A stretch of DNA of 20,065 nucleotides from a virus. Positions 1 to 7,675 of the stretch are shown here, one piece after another. The stretch lies in the IMG/VR virus record IMGVR_UViG_3300030331_000245, positions 1,523 to 21,587 of that record. The stretch is one strand, 5' to 3'. The notes beneath the pieces are model-generated. The model was not told the DNA's origin and ran no database searches. It worked only from the letters and a program-made list of their open reading frames with translations. A program made the translations under genes and the position numbers. The number at the start of each line of letters is the position of its first letter. Positions within the stretch are counted from its first letter, which is position 1.

Positions 1-214
1 CCATATTTAATATTGATTCATAAACTTCAGGTTCAGTTAATTCTACAAATAATGCATCTGTAGCAGATTGTAAATTTGTAAATTCTGGAGGACTTTCCCA
101 AGGATAAGGATTATCTGGGTCGTTTGTTAATGATTGTCCGGGAATAGGTCTTCCTCGATTTGCTAAAAAATCTAGACCTTCTTTATCATAATCTGCAAAT
201 TTTAATTTTTCCAT
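1..214 (-). CDS. Partial hypothetical protein, 3' end cut by window edge
   Basis: An open frame starts at ATG 214-212 and runs for 71 codons to the left edge without a stop, so only the N-terminal part is present. A good ribosome binding site (AAGGAGAT) lies a few bases upstream, and the start is 11 bases past the stop of the preceding gene, as expected for the next gene of the same operon. The visible part begins MEKLKFADYDKEGLDFLAN and is mildly acidic and rich in Pro, Asp and Glu, with no signal peptide or membrane segment. I do not recognise the family. Its place after the inferred ejection-protein genes suggests another virion protein, but that is only context. Confidence 0.7.
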   Translation of the reverse strand, partial: MEKLKFADYDKEGLDFLANRGRPIPGQSLTNDPDNPYPWESPPEFTNLQSATDALFVELTEPEVYESILNM

Positions 215-225
215 TTTTAATCTCC

Positions 226-1110
226 TTACAATGCATCAGAGGCTGTACCTCTATCAAACCATTTACTATATTCATCTTGACCAAACCCACTTGTTTGAAC
301 ATTATATTGATAAGATGGTCCACCATAATTATATCCATTTGATTGTAGAGCAAAATCTACACTATTTATTAATGAGCTATTTAACTCAGGGTCCATAAAG
401 TCAGCTATGTAACCACCATAACTACCACCTTCTCCTTCATCTCCAGCAATAGCATCGAATACAAAACTTTTAGCACCTTTTTCTATTCCTGATACAGCAC
501 CAGTTGTTGCTGCACCTATCAATCTTTGACCAAAAGTTTGTTCTGTAGCAACTTTTGTAGCAACTTTAGTTGCAGTATCTACACCAACATTTTCTAAATT
601 GTCTTGTATAATTTCTTGTGTTGTTTTTGGTCTGAGAATATTATCGAACTCTTTTAAATAATCTTTATCAAATTCAGGAGCATTTATTACAGAATCTTCT
701 ATTAAGTTTGAAGCATCAGCACCTTGTCCAAATAAATTTTTTGCTTTATCAGTCATAGTTTCAATGCCTTGAGATATTTTATCAGATATAAAATTGTAAG
801 CATTTTTAATTTTAGTTGCTCCCCAATGAATACCTTTAAAAGTATATCCAGCTGCTTTAGCAAAAATATTAGAACTCTGAGTTAATCCTTGAGCAAAAGT
901 TCCAAATGCAGTAGATGTTAAACCACCAAACACACTACCTATAGCCCAAGGCATAATAAATCCTAAAGCTATTTGACCAACTAGACCAAATTTTTGAAAA
1001 GGTTTAGCAATTTTTCCCATAACTTTGCCAACACCTTTTACTACTTTTTTTATACCTTTACCAACTTTTTTAAATACTTTTTTAATACCTTTAAATAATT
1101 TTTTAAACAC
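226..1110 (-). CDS. Putative internal virion/ejection protein with cationic N-terminus
   Basis: A 294-residue protein. I choose the GTG start at 1110-1108 because a near-perfect Shine-Dalgarno (GGAGGAG, 1123-1117) sits six bases upstream. An in-frame TTG at 1125 lies inside that Shine-Dalgarno and is unlikely. Residues 1-40 are a run of Lys, Phe, Val and Gly in an amphipathic pattern (FKKLFKGIKKVFKKVGKGIK). A hydrophobic Gly-rich stretch at about 42-66 (containing IALGFIMPWAIG) could insert into a membrane. The rest is helical and mixed in charge, with a Gly/Tyr-rich C-terminus. The gene follows the 805-residue Gln/Asn-rich protein by one base. In podoviruses, proteins ejected with the genome lie in this area of the late operon and can form a membrane channel. 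Function is inferred from composition and position only. Confidence 0.55.
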   Translation of the reverse strand: MFKKLFKGIKKVFKKVGKGIKKVVKGVGKVMGKIAKPFQKFGLVGQIALGFIMPWAIGSVFGGLTSTAFGTFAQGLTQSSNIFAKAAGYTFKGIHWGATKIKNAYNFISDKISQGIETMTDKAKNLFGQGADASNLIEDSVINAPEFDKDYLKEFDNILRPKTTQEIIQDNLENVGVDTATKVATKVATEQTFGQRLIGAATTGAVSGIEKGAKSFVFDAIAGDEGEGGSYGGYIADFMDPELNSSLINSVDFALQSNGYNYGGPSYQYNVQTSGFGQDEYSKWFDRGTASDAL

Positions 1111-1111
1111 T

Positions 1112-3529
1112 TTAATCTCCTCCAAATAAATTTTTAATTAATGCTGCAACTTGACCTGTCATATTATTCCAATCAGAGGCTCCATTTGCTTCATTTGCGA
1201 TAGCAGTAGCATATAGTTGAGCTTCTCTATTCTTAGCATTTTCAGCTTCTCTAAAATCAAAATCAGCTTGGTCTCTTAACTCTTGCCATAAAAATGATAA
1301 TGATTGTGATGTCATAGCAAATGCATTTTGAGCATTTTGTTGATTAACTGCATTTTGTGCAGCTGTGTTAATTGTATTAGCTTGTCTTCTCCATGCCATA
1401 TTAGATTGAGCTACAGCTTGTTTATTTGCTGTATTAAATTTATCTCTATTAAATTCCATTTGTGAATTAAATTGATTTATCTGATTTACCATTGCTGCAT
1501 TTGCTTTATCTATATCAACATCTCTCTGAACTCTTCTAGCTTCAGCTGCGTTTTCAGCTTGAGCATTAAACTGACTAGCAAAGTTTTGTTGTTGAACATT
1601 AAATCTTTCTATTTGAGCAAATAACTCCTTATTAAATAATTCTACTTGTTGTTGTGATTTTGCATTAAATTGTCTTCTAGCATTTTCAGATGCTTGATTA
1701 GATAATATTCTTTGTTGTTCTTGCTGAGCTTTTATCATAAAACTTTGTTGCTCATTATTTAAATTTGCCATATCCATTGTTAAAAAGTTTTTAGCATTAT
1801 TAATTTGAGATTGTTGTGCAAAATTAGCCTCTGCAAGATTTGCCTGTGACATTAATACAGCATTTTGTACAGCTGACTTTTGTGTGTTATCAGCATTTGC
1901 TAATGAAATAGTTTGAAAAAATTTACTATTTGATAATTCTCTTTGCTGGTCAGCATTAAACTGAGCCATATTTAATCCAAAAACATTCTGAGCATTTTGT
2001 AATGATGCCTGTTGTTCTCTTTGTGCATTTGCCTCTAGTGCCTGTGCTTCAATACCTCTTTGTTGAGATACTGCTTGTTGTATAGCTTGAGCATTAGATT
2101 GTGCTAAAGGTAAAGCTGATTGAATAATAGTATTTAATAAAGCATCTCTACCTACTGTAGAAGCTGATAATCCTCTTTGAGCTAATATAGCTTCAACACT
2201 ATCAACAGCTGGTTTTGCCCATATAGGTATTTCTCCCTCTTCTATACCTTGTAATAAACTATCTAATTGATTAGATACTAAAGCTTCTTCAGGTAATCCT
2301 TCAATTACTCCTCTTTGTTCTTCTGTAAAATCTGTTAATCTGTCTTCTAAAGCTTCTGGGTCAGAACCTAATTCTGATATATCATCTTCAGATAATCCAG
2401 CATTTCTTAATTGTTTTTTAGCTCTTGTAACTCTTGCTAAAGTTGTACCTGCATTTTTAGCTGCTTGAGCTTTTGATTCTGGAGTTAATATACCTGTAAT
2501 TCTTTTAGATACTGCACCTTCTTTTATTTGTACTTCAGCAGCTTCAATAGCTTTAACTCTTTCAACTTCTGCAGCATCTGATAAACTTTCAGGTTTTACT
2601 TCTCCTCTAGCTATTTGTATTGCTACATTTTCTGGAACACGATATATTTCTTTTATTTGATTAACTTTTGCTTCTTCAGGAATATCAGCAGTTACAACAT
2701 TTGTAATTTTACTTACCTGTTCATTAGTAGGAGCTGTAATTTTTGCTATGTCTTCATCGTCTATTACTCTAGCAGTATCTATAGTTTCAGCTGTAACATC
2801 CTTACCAACATCTACTTTTACAGCATCAGGTGCTTTAATTGATTCTGGAACAATTCCTTTTGCAGCATCTTCAATTTGTTTTCTTAAAGCATCAGGGTCT
2901 GTTGGTGTTTGTTCACCGGCTCCACCACCTGCACCACCTGCACCACCTGCATCTCCATCATCATCATCACCATCATCACCATCGTCACCTTCGTCACCAG
3001 CACTACCTTCATCACCATCGTCACCTTCATCAACTGTTCTGCCAGTATCAACAAAAGTAGTTCCATTCCAGACAAAAATACGATTTCCAAATATTCTTTC
3101 TTCTCCTATTTGAAATGGTCCATCAATATCTATATCATCACTAGCTCTGTCAGCAGCTTCTTGAGCAGCTTTTTTTGCTGCTTCTTCTATTGCTTTCTGT
3201 CTAGCTTCTTCAGCTCTTTTTCTATCTTGTTCAGCTTTTCTTTTTTCTGCTTCTCTCTGTTGACTTTCAGTTTGTTGTTGTTGTTTTTGAGGAGCATCAG
3301 GAGTATCTTGCACTTCTACATCTGGAGGTAAATTAACAGTAGGTTTAGGTGTAGGCATAGGTGTAGCTGTAGGAGGTAGTTCTCTTGGAACACCTGCATC
3401 TTCAAACTCTTTAGGAGGTAATTCTCTACCTCTACCACCTAGAGGTCCAGTACCACCAATTTGTTTTTTAAGTCTTTTTTTAACTTCTTTTAATGTTTTT
3501 TTATTATTTTTTGCTCTTTGTCTTGCCAT
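1112..3529 (-). CDS. Large Gln/Asn-rich putative internal virion (ejection) protein
   Basis: An 805-residue protein starting at ATG 3529 with AGAAG just upstream. Layout: a basic N-terminus (1-25), a Pro-rich linker (38-80), a Gln/Glu/Lys/Ala coiled-coil-like stretch (82-130), a short segment containing IFVWNGTTFVDTG (151-163), an acidic Asp/Gly run (167-194) passing into Gly/Ala (194-205), a mixed-charge helical middle (210-440), and a very long Gln/Asn/Ala-rich helical region (about 473-735) ending in a conserved-looking FLWQELRDQADF (747-758). Proteins with the last two parts are familiar to me from marine podovirus-like phages, next to the tail genes, and fit the internal core/ejection proteins (T7 gp14-gp16 type role). 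No lysozyme or peptidase motif was seen. The role is inferred; a structural tail protein is the alternative. Confidence 0.6.
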   Translation of the reverse strand: MARQRAKNNKKTLKEVKKRLKKQIGGTGPLGGRGRELPPKEFEDAGVPRELPPTATPMPTPKPTVNLPPDVEVQDTPDAPQKQQQQTESQQREAEKRKAEQDRKRAEEARQKAIEEAAKKAAQEAADRASDDIDIDGPFQIGEERIFGNRIFVWNGTTFVDTGRTVDEGDDGDEGSAGDEGDDGDDGDDDDGDAGGAGGAGGGAGEQTPTDPDALRKQIEDAAKGIVPESIKAPDAVKVDVGKDVTAETIDTARVIDDEDIAKITAPTNEQVSKITNVVTADIPEEAKVNQIKEIYRVPENVAIQIARGEVKPESLSDAAEVERVKAIEAAEVQIKEGAVSKRITGILTPESKAQAAKNAGTTLARVTRAKKQLRNAGLSEDDISELGSDPEALEDRLTDFTEEQRGVIEGLPEEALVSNQLDSLLQGIEEGEIPIWAKPAVDSVEAILAQRGLSASTVGRDALLNTIIQSALPLAQSNAQAIQQAVSQQRGIEAQALEANAQREQQASLQNAQNVFGLNMAQFNADQQRELSNSKFFQTISLANADNTQKSAVQNAVLMSQANLAEANFAQQSQINNAKNFLTMDMANLNNEQQSFMIKAQQEQQRILSNQASENARRQFNAKSQQQVELFNKELFAQIERFNVQQQNFASQFNAQAENAAEARRVQRDVDIDKANAAMVNQINQFNSQMEFNRDKFNTANKQAVAQSNMAWRRQANTINTAAQNAVNQQNAQNAFAMTSQSLSFLWQELRDQADFDFREAENAKNREAQLYATAIANEANGASDWNNMTGQVAALIKNLFGGD
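2915..3031 (-). repeat. Acidic Asp/Gly low-complexity tract inside the ejection-type gene
   Basis: On the plus strand this stretch is made of CAT, CAC and CGT-type triplets and GCACCACCT units. On the coding strand it gives an Asp/Gly/Glu run (residues 167-194) followed by Gly/Ala (194-205). The triplet repetition suggests growth by replication slippage. It probably acts as a flexible linker between the N-terminal basic region and the helical body. Confidence 0.7.
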
Positions 3530-3614
3530 TTTTTCTTCTCATTAATTGTTGCAATAGTTTACCTTTAGGCATACCAATAGCCAAAAATATTGCTACTCCT
3601 TTGCTTTTGTGCAT
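3504..3614 (-). CDS. Small basic protein with hydrophobic stretch (36 aa)
   Basis: This short frame starts at ATG 3614-3612 and ends at TAA 3506-3504. Its start overlaps the stop of the upstream gene as TAATG, and its end overlaps the start of the 805-residue gene by 26 bases, so it fills the only gap between the two. The product is 36 residues: MHKSKG, a hydrophobic stretch VAIFLAIGM (residues 7-15), then a basic tail ending in Lys. No independent ribosome binding site is obvious, so translation probably depends on coupling through TAATG. The family is unknown to me. The hydrophobic patch is too short for a confident membrane helix. Its fit into the tiling is the main support. Confidence 0.55.
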   Translation of the reverse strand: MHKSKGVAIFLAIGMPKGKLLQQLMRRKNGKTKSKK

Positions 3615-3946
3615 TAAACTGATTCGTTATCGTTTAAATATATGTTACCACTGTTAGGTACTTTTGGATTTTCAGGATTAACTACATCATTTGCACCACC
3701 CATAGGGTTGCTCATGCTTACATTACCACCGAATCCAGCACCAACATCATTAGCACCACCAGATAATCTTTGATTTTCAGGATTAACTACATCATTAACA
3801 CCCCCAACAGGGTTGCTCATGCTGACATTACCACCAAAACCTACTTGACTTCCAGAATTTACATCTCCTGAAAGCATTGGTCCATTAGGTGCATAATGGT
3901 CTAGTTGCTCTGGTTGAGCTTTTCTATTATACTTTCTTGGTTTCAT
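3614..3946 (-). CDS. Small repeat protein, Gly/Asn-rich
   Basis: A 110-residue protein with a strong ribosome binding site (AGGAGAAG) before ATG 3946. The first 10 residues are basic; the rest is poor in charge and rich in Gly, Asn, Val and Pro. It holds two copies of a unit of about 22 residues (FGGNVSMSNP, then a Gly/Asn/Asp/Val segment, then VNPEN) with a 35-residue period, and a partial GGANDV between them. There is no signal peptide or membrane helix. It lies between the possible holin gene and the ejection-type genes. I do not recognise the family; an extended virion component or a decoration-like protein is possible, but only by context. Confidence 0.7.
   Translation of the reverse strand: MKPRKYNRKAQPEQLDHYAPNGPMLSGDVNSGSQVGFGGNVSMSNPVGGVNDVVNPENQRLSGGANDVGAGFGGNVSMSNPMGGANDVVNPENPKVPNSGNIYLNDNESV
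3667..3838 (-). repeat. Two-copy in-frame direct repeat, about 67 bp, period 105 bp
   Basis: The plus-strand blocks 3667-3733 and 3772-3838 both begin GATTTTCAGGATTAACTACA and stay closely similar to the end. The 105-base offset is exactly 35 codons, so the duplication keeps the reading frame of the small repeat protein. The copies differ at scattered positions, so the duplication is not brand new. Confidence 0.85.
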
Positions 3947-3960
3947 TTTCTTCTCCTATT

Positions 3961-4206
3961 TTATTTAATTTCAAATAATCTATCCATCTTCTCATCGAGC
4001 CTATCAAATCTGTCGATAAGATTCTGCATATCTTCCTTGACTTCTATTTTAGTCACATATTCTTTTGCGACCTCTTCTCTTGTTTTGTTAATTAATATAT
4101 CTTGTCTTTTTAGTTCTGAAGCATTTTGCCTAATACTATACATTAGTGGAGCAAGTACCAAAGTTATGAATATATTCCAGATAATGTATGGCGTTAGTAA
4201 ATCCAT
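3961..4206 (-). CDS. Membrane-anchored coiled-coil protein, possible holin-like
   Basis: An 81-residue protein: a short N-terminus, one hydrophobic segment at about residues 5-24 (containing IIWNIFITLVLAPLM), then a charged helical region rich in Lys, Glu, Asp and Arg up to the C-terminus (for example LIDRFDRLDEKMDRLFEI), which should form a coiled coil. One N-terminal membrane helix followed by a charged coiled coil is the topology of small BhlA/UviB-type holin-like proteins and of some phage spanin or anchoring proteins. The start overlaps the previous stop as TAATG at 4206. No endolysin gene is seen in the window to support a lysis cassette, so the holin call is tentative; other membrane roles during infection are possible. 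Confidence 0.5.
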   Translation of the reverse strand: MDLLTPYIIWNIFITLVLAPLMYSIRQNASELKRQDILINKTREEVAKEYVTKIEVKEDMQNLIDRFDRLDEKMDRLFEIK

Positions 4207-4550
4207 TATCCTAACACCTTATTTATAGAGCTTGGATTTATTTTATCATTTATTTTAGCTTCTACTTGATTTTTAAGTTCTAAAACATTTTCAGAACCCA
4301 TATTATTTTCTACCCAACCTTGTACAATTTCTGGTGTTAAATCAGACCAAGGTATAAAATTTGATAAATCAGATGTATCTAAATATACTCTACCTATAAC
4401 TGTTGCAAAATAATTATTATCATTATCATCTTGATTAGAGCTATCAATTCCTTTTAGTGTATAATTTACTTTATGAACTACATCTGACAATCCATCTTTA
4501 TTTGGATAAACTTCACAATCTGATACATCCCATTCAAAATTTATTGCCAT
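4206..4550 (-). CDS. Conserved phage protein next to tail fibre (114 aa)
   Basis: A 114-residue protein beginning MAINFEWDVSDCEVYPNKDG. It starts at ATG 4550, which overlaps the fibre stop (TAATG), and has AGGAGAAG about seven bases upstream. Residues 1-35 look like beta strands (FEWDV, HKVNYTLKG), the middle includes YFATVIGRVYLDTSDLSNF, and the C-terminal half is helical (TPEIVQGWVENNMG). Small proteins with this opening and a DTSDLS motif are familiar to me beside tail fibre genes in marine and cyanobacterial phages. I cannot confirm a family name. Being directly behind and coupled to the fibre, a role in fibre assembly or attachment is the best guess. Confidence 0.7.
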   Translation of the reverse strand: MAINFEWDVSDCEVYPNKDGLSDVVHKVNYTLKGIDSSNQDDNDNNYFATVIGRVYLDTSDLSNFIPWSDLTPEIVQGWVENNMGSENVLELKNQVEAKINDKINPSSINKVLG

Positions 4551-7500
4551 TATTCTTCTCCTTTAAGTTGCTGTATTTCATTTTGTAATACTTCTATTTG
4601 TTCTTGTTGTTCTTGTATAGCCTTCACTAAGTTTGGTACTAAGGGTGCATAATCTAATTCCCACTTAACTGTATCTGAACCAACTGTTACACCTCTTGCA
4701 TATTCTCCAATATCATCAAATGCTTGTTTATATGCTTGTGCAGAAAAACCACATCCATCAGTTACTCCTGTTTCTTCTCTTGTATATTTTATTGGCTCTA
4801 GTCTAGAAATTAAATCTAAACCAACTGCTGGTCCTGTAATCTCTTTGTATCTTTCATCAGACTCTACTGCTAATGAAATAGAATCTCCTGAAAGGTCATA
4901 ATCAAGTTTAGCTAAACTAGAGTTAGAATTTTTTCTATAAAATCTTATAAATCTATAGAAAGAAGCATCACCAGTATCGCTGTCTAAGGCTAAAACTGCA
5001 TCATCATTATTACCTGTTTTCTTAATGTTACAAGCCTCATTTTCAAATGTGCTACCACTACCAATACGAACTGATTCACTTGTATTAATTACACCATCTG
5101 ATTCAATAGCAAGTCTTAAATTTTGACCATTTGTGTAAAAGTCTATAGAGCCAGTATCTGTTCTAAATGAAAAGTCATTAGCACTACCACCAGACTTTAA
5201 AGCATTACCACCACCGATAAAACCATAGTTTGTGGAACCATCAGTAAGAGATATACCAGTATTTCCTGCTCCTGCTGTTAGAGCTAAAGTATTTCCATTC
5301 CATGTGGCATTAGCTTCTCCCTCAAGGGTATCTGCTGTGCCACTACCAGTTATTAATCTATTGTCTGCATTATTATTAATTGTTGTGCCACCACCAGAAA
5401 CTGAAAAGTCTAATGTTCCATCACCATCTTGATAAGTTACAGATATACCTGATTCTGTATTAGATGATACCATAGCACCTACAGTATCTTGAATAAACTC
5501 ATCAAGAGCTGTGCCATTAACAGTAATCGCATCGGCTTCTAAAGTACCATCAATATCTGCATCACCAGAAATATCTAATGAAGCACCATCTACTTCGCCT
5601 GTTACTGTAATACTATCTACATAAGCATCTTTAAAACGAACACCTGTTGTACCTAAATCGACATCGCTATCTGTCTGTGGTCCAAAAACACCATCTGATA
5701 CAAATACTTGTTCAGCATTAGCAGCATAAAAATGTATTTCATCTGCTGTTTCAAAGTCTATCTTTGTTTCATCATCTTCACCTATTTTAATATCTGTAGC
5801 TAGTAAAGAGGTAATACCTGTCTGAGCTGCATCTATTGTTAAGGTTAAATCAAATGGGTCTGCATCTGAACCATCACTTGTATCTGTAAAGTTTGTAGTA
5901 ATACCAGAACCAATAATTTTTAGTTCTTTACCATTGTCTATTGTAACTTCTGTGCCATCATCATCTTCCACTACAAAAGAAGTTGCAGCATCTGCTACTA
6001 AGTCTATAGTACCATCAGCATCTTGATAGGTAGCTGTAATGTTTGTTTCTGTGTTAGAACTAAACATAGCTCCAACTGTGTCTTGTATAACTTCTGTTAA
6101 GTCTATGTTTCCAGTACCATCAAAACTTACACCATGAATATTTCTAGCAGTTTCTAAAGCTGTAGCTGTTGCTGCATTACCTGTGGTATCTTGGTTAAGT
6201 GTACCAATTACAAAATCTAAAGTATTATCAGAATCATCATAACTAACTGTAATATTAGTTTCGGTATTTGAAGATACCATTGCTCCAACAGTATCAGAAA
6301 TAGTTTCTGCTAAAGTTACACCATCAATAGTTATAGCATCTGCTTCAAGAGTTCCATCAATATCAACATTACCTGAAACATCTAAACTAACAGCATCAAC
6401 TTCACCGGCTACAGTAAGCACCCCATCAGCTAATGTTATTAGGTCTGTATCATCAGTATGTCCAATGGTTGTGCCATTTATAATAACATTATCAACAGTT
6501 AAGGTTGTAAGTGTGCCTAGACTTGTAATATTGGATTGAGCTGCACCTGTTACTGTTGCTGCTGTTCCAGAAACATTACCTGTAACATTACCTGTCAATG
6601 GACCGGCAAAAGCATCGGCTGTAACTGTGCCATCAAAAAATGCATCTTTAAACTCTAAGCTAGATGTACCTAAGTCAATATCATTATTAGTTACTGGAAC
6701 TAAAGCACCATCTTGTAATTTTATCTGGTCTGCACCAGCTGCTCTAAATATAATATTATTATCTGTGGCAAAATCTATATCGTTATCTGCATCTCTACCA
6801 ATAACTAAACTTGTATTTAGTAAAGATGATATTGTTGTTTGTGATGAGCCAAGTACAAAATCAAGTGTATTATCACCATCTTCAAAAGTAACAGAAATAC
6901 CTGTTTCAGTATTAGAGCTTACCATGCCTCCGACAGCATCAGTAATAACTTCATTTAAAGTTGCACCATTTACTGTAATAGCATCTGCCTCTAATGTGCC
7001 ATCTATATCAGCATCTCCAGATATATCTAAAGAACCAGCATCTAGTTCTCCTGTTAATGTTACATTTCTAAAACTTGCAATATCTTTATTGCTATCTACT
7101 ACTACTGCTTTAGAAGCTGCAACAGTTCCTGCTGTAACTCCATCAATAGTTTCTAGTTCTGCTTCATTAATATCTGCTGAACCAATAACAAAACTTGTAC
7201 CTGTGATAGTTGTACCTGTAATAGCTGCTGCACTTGAGCCACCTATTATTGCTCCATCAACAGTACCACCATTTATGTCTGCAGTATCAGCCACTAGGCT
7301 ATCAATATTGGCAGTACCATCAATGAATAAATCTTTAAATTCTAAACTAGATGTTCCTAAATCAATGTCGTTGTCTGTTATAGGAACTATGGCTCCATCT
7401 TGTATTCTTAATTGTTGTACTGAAGAAGATGATACCTCTACATAAAATTCTATATGATTGTTTGATGTATCTATTAATACTTTATTGTTTGGGGAAGTTT

Positions 7501-7672
7501 CTCCAGCATCTCCTATAAGACCTATGACTGGTCCTTCTGCTGTTGTACCATCGTGTTTGTGTCCTGTTGAATTATTAAATGCAGCTAATAATTGATTAAA
7601 CTCATTATTAAATAATGCTGCTGTGATGGTATCACCATCGTTGATTGTACTTTGTCGTGTATAACTTGCCAT
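4550..7672 (-). CDS. Long tail fibre with C-terminal S74-type self-cleaving chaperone
   Basis: A 1040-residue host-attachment protein. AGGAGA precedes ATG 7672. Residues 1-50 (ending HKHDGTTAEGPVIG) look like the virion-binding head typical of marine phage fibres. Residues 86-760 are beta-rich and repetitive: DxDLGTSSLEFKD-type units at about 102, 331 and 670; DGTLEADAITVNG-type units at 224, 439 and 708; SSNTETGISV-type units at about 252, 467, 538 and 736. The C-terminal ~103 residues carry SDERYK at 938-943, GFSAQ near 975, and a final coiled coil rich in Gln/Glu. This fits the peptidase S74 intramolecular chaperone, which trimerises the fibre and cuts itself between the Ser and Asp of the SD motif (here Ser938-Asp939). 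The mature shaft would be about 938 residues. Confidence 0.87.
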   Translation of the reverse strand: MASYTRQSTINDGDTITAALFNNEFNQLLAAFNNSTGHKHDGTTAEGPVIGLIGDAGETSPNNKVLIDTSNNHIEFYVEVSSSSVQQLRIQDGAIVPITDNDIDLGTSSLEFKDLFIDGTANIDSLVADTADINGGTVDGAIIGGSSAAAITGTTITGTSFVIGSADINEAELETIDGVTAGTVAASKAVVVDSNKDIASFRNVTLTGELDAGSLDISGDADIDGTLEADAITVNGATLNEVITDAVGGMVSSNTETGISVTFEDGDNTLDFVLGSSQTTISSLLNTSLVIGRDADNDIDFATDNNIIFRAAGADQIKLQDGALVPVTNNDIDLGTSSLEFKDAFFDGTVTADAFAGPLTGNVTGNVSGTAATVTGAAQSNITSLGTLTTLTVDNVIINGTTIGHTDDTDLITLADGVLTVAGEVDAVSLDVSGNVDIDGTLEADAITIDGVTLAETISDTVGAMVSSNTETNITVSYDDSDNTLDFVIGTLNQDTTGNAATATALETARNIHGVSFDGTGNIDLTEVIQDTVGAMFSSNTETNITATYQDADGTIDLVADAATSFVVEDDDGTEVTIDNGKELKIIGSGITTNFTDTSDGSDADPFDLTLTIDAAQTGITSLLATDIKIGEDDETKIDFETADEIHFYAANAEQVFVSDGVFGPQTDSDVDLGTTGVRFKDAYVDSITVTGEVDGASLDISGDADIDGTLEADAITVNGTALDEFIQDTVGAMVSSNTESGISVTYQDGDGTLDFSVSGGGTTINNNADNRLITGSGTADTLEGEANATWNGNTLALTAGAGNTGISLTDGSTNYGFIGGGNALKSGGSANDFSFRTDTGSIDFYTNGQNLRLAIESDGVINTSESVRIGSGSTFENEACNIKKTGNNDDAVLALDSDTGDASFYRFIRFYRKNSNSSLAKLDYDLSGDSISLAVESDERYKEITGPAVGLDLISRLEPIKYTREETGVTDGCGFSAQAYKQAFDDIGEYARGVTVGSDTVKWELDYAPLVPNLVKAIQEQQEQIEVLQNEIQQLKGEE

Positions 7673-7675
7673 ATT

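Noticed and set aside
2748-3113. Plus-strand open frame opposite the acidic repeat
   Set aside because: It is a Ser/Pro-rich shadow of the triplet repeat in the ejection-type gene, with no start signals.
6627-7445. Long plus-strand open frame (272 codons) opposite the tail fibre
   Set aside because: It is antisense to a repetitive gene, so absence of stops follows from the repeats. It has no ribosome binding site, and its product is a biased Ser/Pro/Val string with the same repeats.
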